Made by a program: the position numbers and the translations under genes. Positions 63,761 to 64,000 of a stretch of 64,000 nt of DNA are shown here, in pieces (positions within the stretch are counted from its first letter, which is position 1; each line of letters begins with the position of its first letter). Below the pieces are notes generated by a model. It saw only the letters and a program-made list of their open reading frames with translations, was not told the DNA's origin and did no database searches. The DNA is from Kalaharituber pfeilii (taxonomy: Eukaryota > Ascomycota > Pezizomycetes > Pezizales > Pezizaceae), in NCBI GenBank assembly GCA_015179045.1, contig WHUZ01000110.1:1-64000 (forward strand), in the 5' to 3' direction.

Positions 63761-64000
63761 ACCAGAGAAGATACATGGCTCAAGCGATTGCTAACTAGGT
63801 CTGGTTACGAGGCTAGAGAGAGAGATAGATGAAGCGTACCTAGGGCCCTGCGTGCACTGTACATTTCGATGACCTTAAGATGCTCCGTCGTGATGTGCTA
63901 TTTTTCCCCAAATGTTAATCCCGCCCCTCGCCAAAGCAGGGAAACTGAGTCAACACGGACAGTCAATTCCAGGCTATGCAGTTCCTGTAGTGCCTCTATC

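Overview
The window looks like a repeat-rich stretch of a filamentous ascomycete nuclear genome. The evidence is short GT-AG introns of about 39-117 nt, some with CTAAC-like branch points, Tad-like non-LTR retrotransposons with RNase H and a CxWCG-type knuckle, a Ty1/copia remnant, a Fot1/pogo-type DNA transposon, F-box gene duplicates, and a fungal STAND-like N-terminal region followed by ankyrin repeats. A Pezizomycete (truffle/morel-like) source is my inference; nothing in the window proves it. Real host genes are few: an ankyrin gene with a decayed 5' part (8724-12403), a Pro/His-rich 443-451 aa ORF (21488-22843), a small secreted protein (28081-28618), a disrupted coiled-coil gene (34440-36607), a divergent pair of unknown genes (40558-41061 and 41385-41906), and four F-box copies (30604-31935 broken, 42502-44055 intact, 46440-47985 broken, 51890-53490 intact).

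The dominant theme is retroposition by two LINE lineages, here called A and B. Lineage A ends in a hairpin (CTCGC C AT A GCCC nnn GGGC GGC ATGCGAG) followed by TAATGAAAT and an A tail. Lineage B ends in a hairpin with stem CCCTGC/GCGGGG followed by TCATGTGATA and an A tail. ORF2 3' pieces of A lie at 4366-4883, 7979-8200, 33075-33640, 35056-36418, 37037-37982 and about 61750-61960. An RNase H ORF2 of B lies at 4205-6119. Elements carrying only an ORF1-like gene use the A end (19068-20433, 54176-56423) or the B end (about 23600-24854, 35778-36387).

The most striking content is about twenty very short insertions, mostly 47-69 bp, made of nothing but the terminal A or B hairpin plus an A tail. 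Most are flanked by clear 10-14 bp target site duplications. Their 5' ends fall almost always at the base of the hairpin, and the hairpin shows compensatory base changes. Two sites have an unoccupied paralogous sequence in the same window (46110-46194 against the second F-box copy; 34573-34656 against an upstream tandem unit). I regard these as a family of hairpin-only micro-retroposons mobilised by the A and B LINEs.

Layout: 1-8 kb holds unrecognised DNA, a TIR element, a nested LINE pair and tiny insertions. The ankyrin gene occupies 8.7-12.4 kb. From 12.4 to 19 kb there are tandem repeats and unrecognised DNA, and from 19 to 25 kb ORF1-only elements and a host ORF. From 25 to 34 kb there is a 287-bp MITE, the secreted-protein gene and a broken F-box copy. 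From 34 to 40 kb lie nested LINEs in a broken gene and a copia remnant. From 40 to 54 kb are host genes and a tandem F-box duplication with a pogo element at its junction and a MITE inside the pogo element. The section 54-57 kb is an ORF1-only element, and 57-61 kb holds tandem satellites and a long inverted repeat. The last 3 kb is mostly unrecognised.
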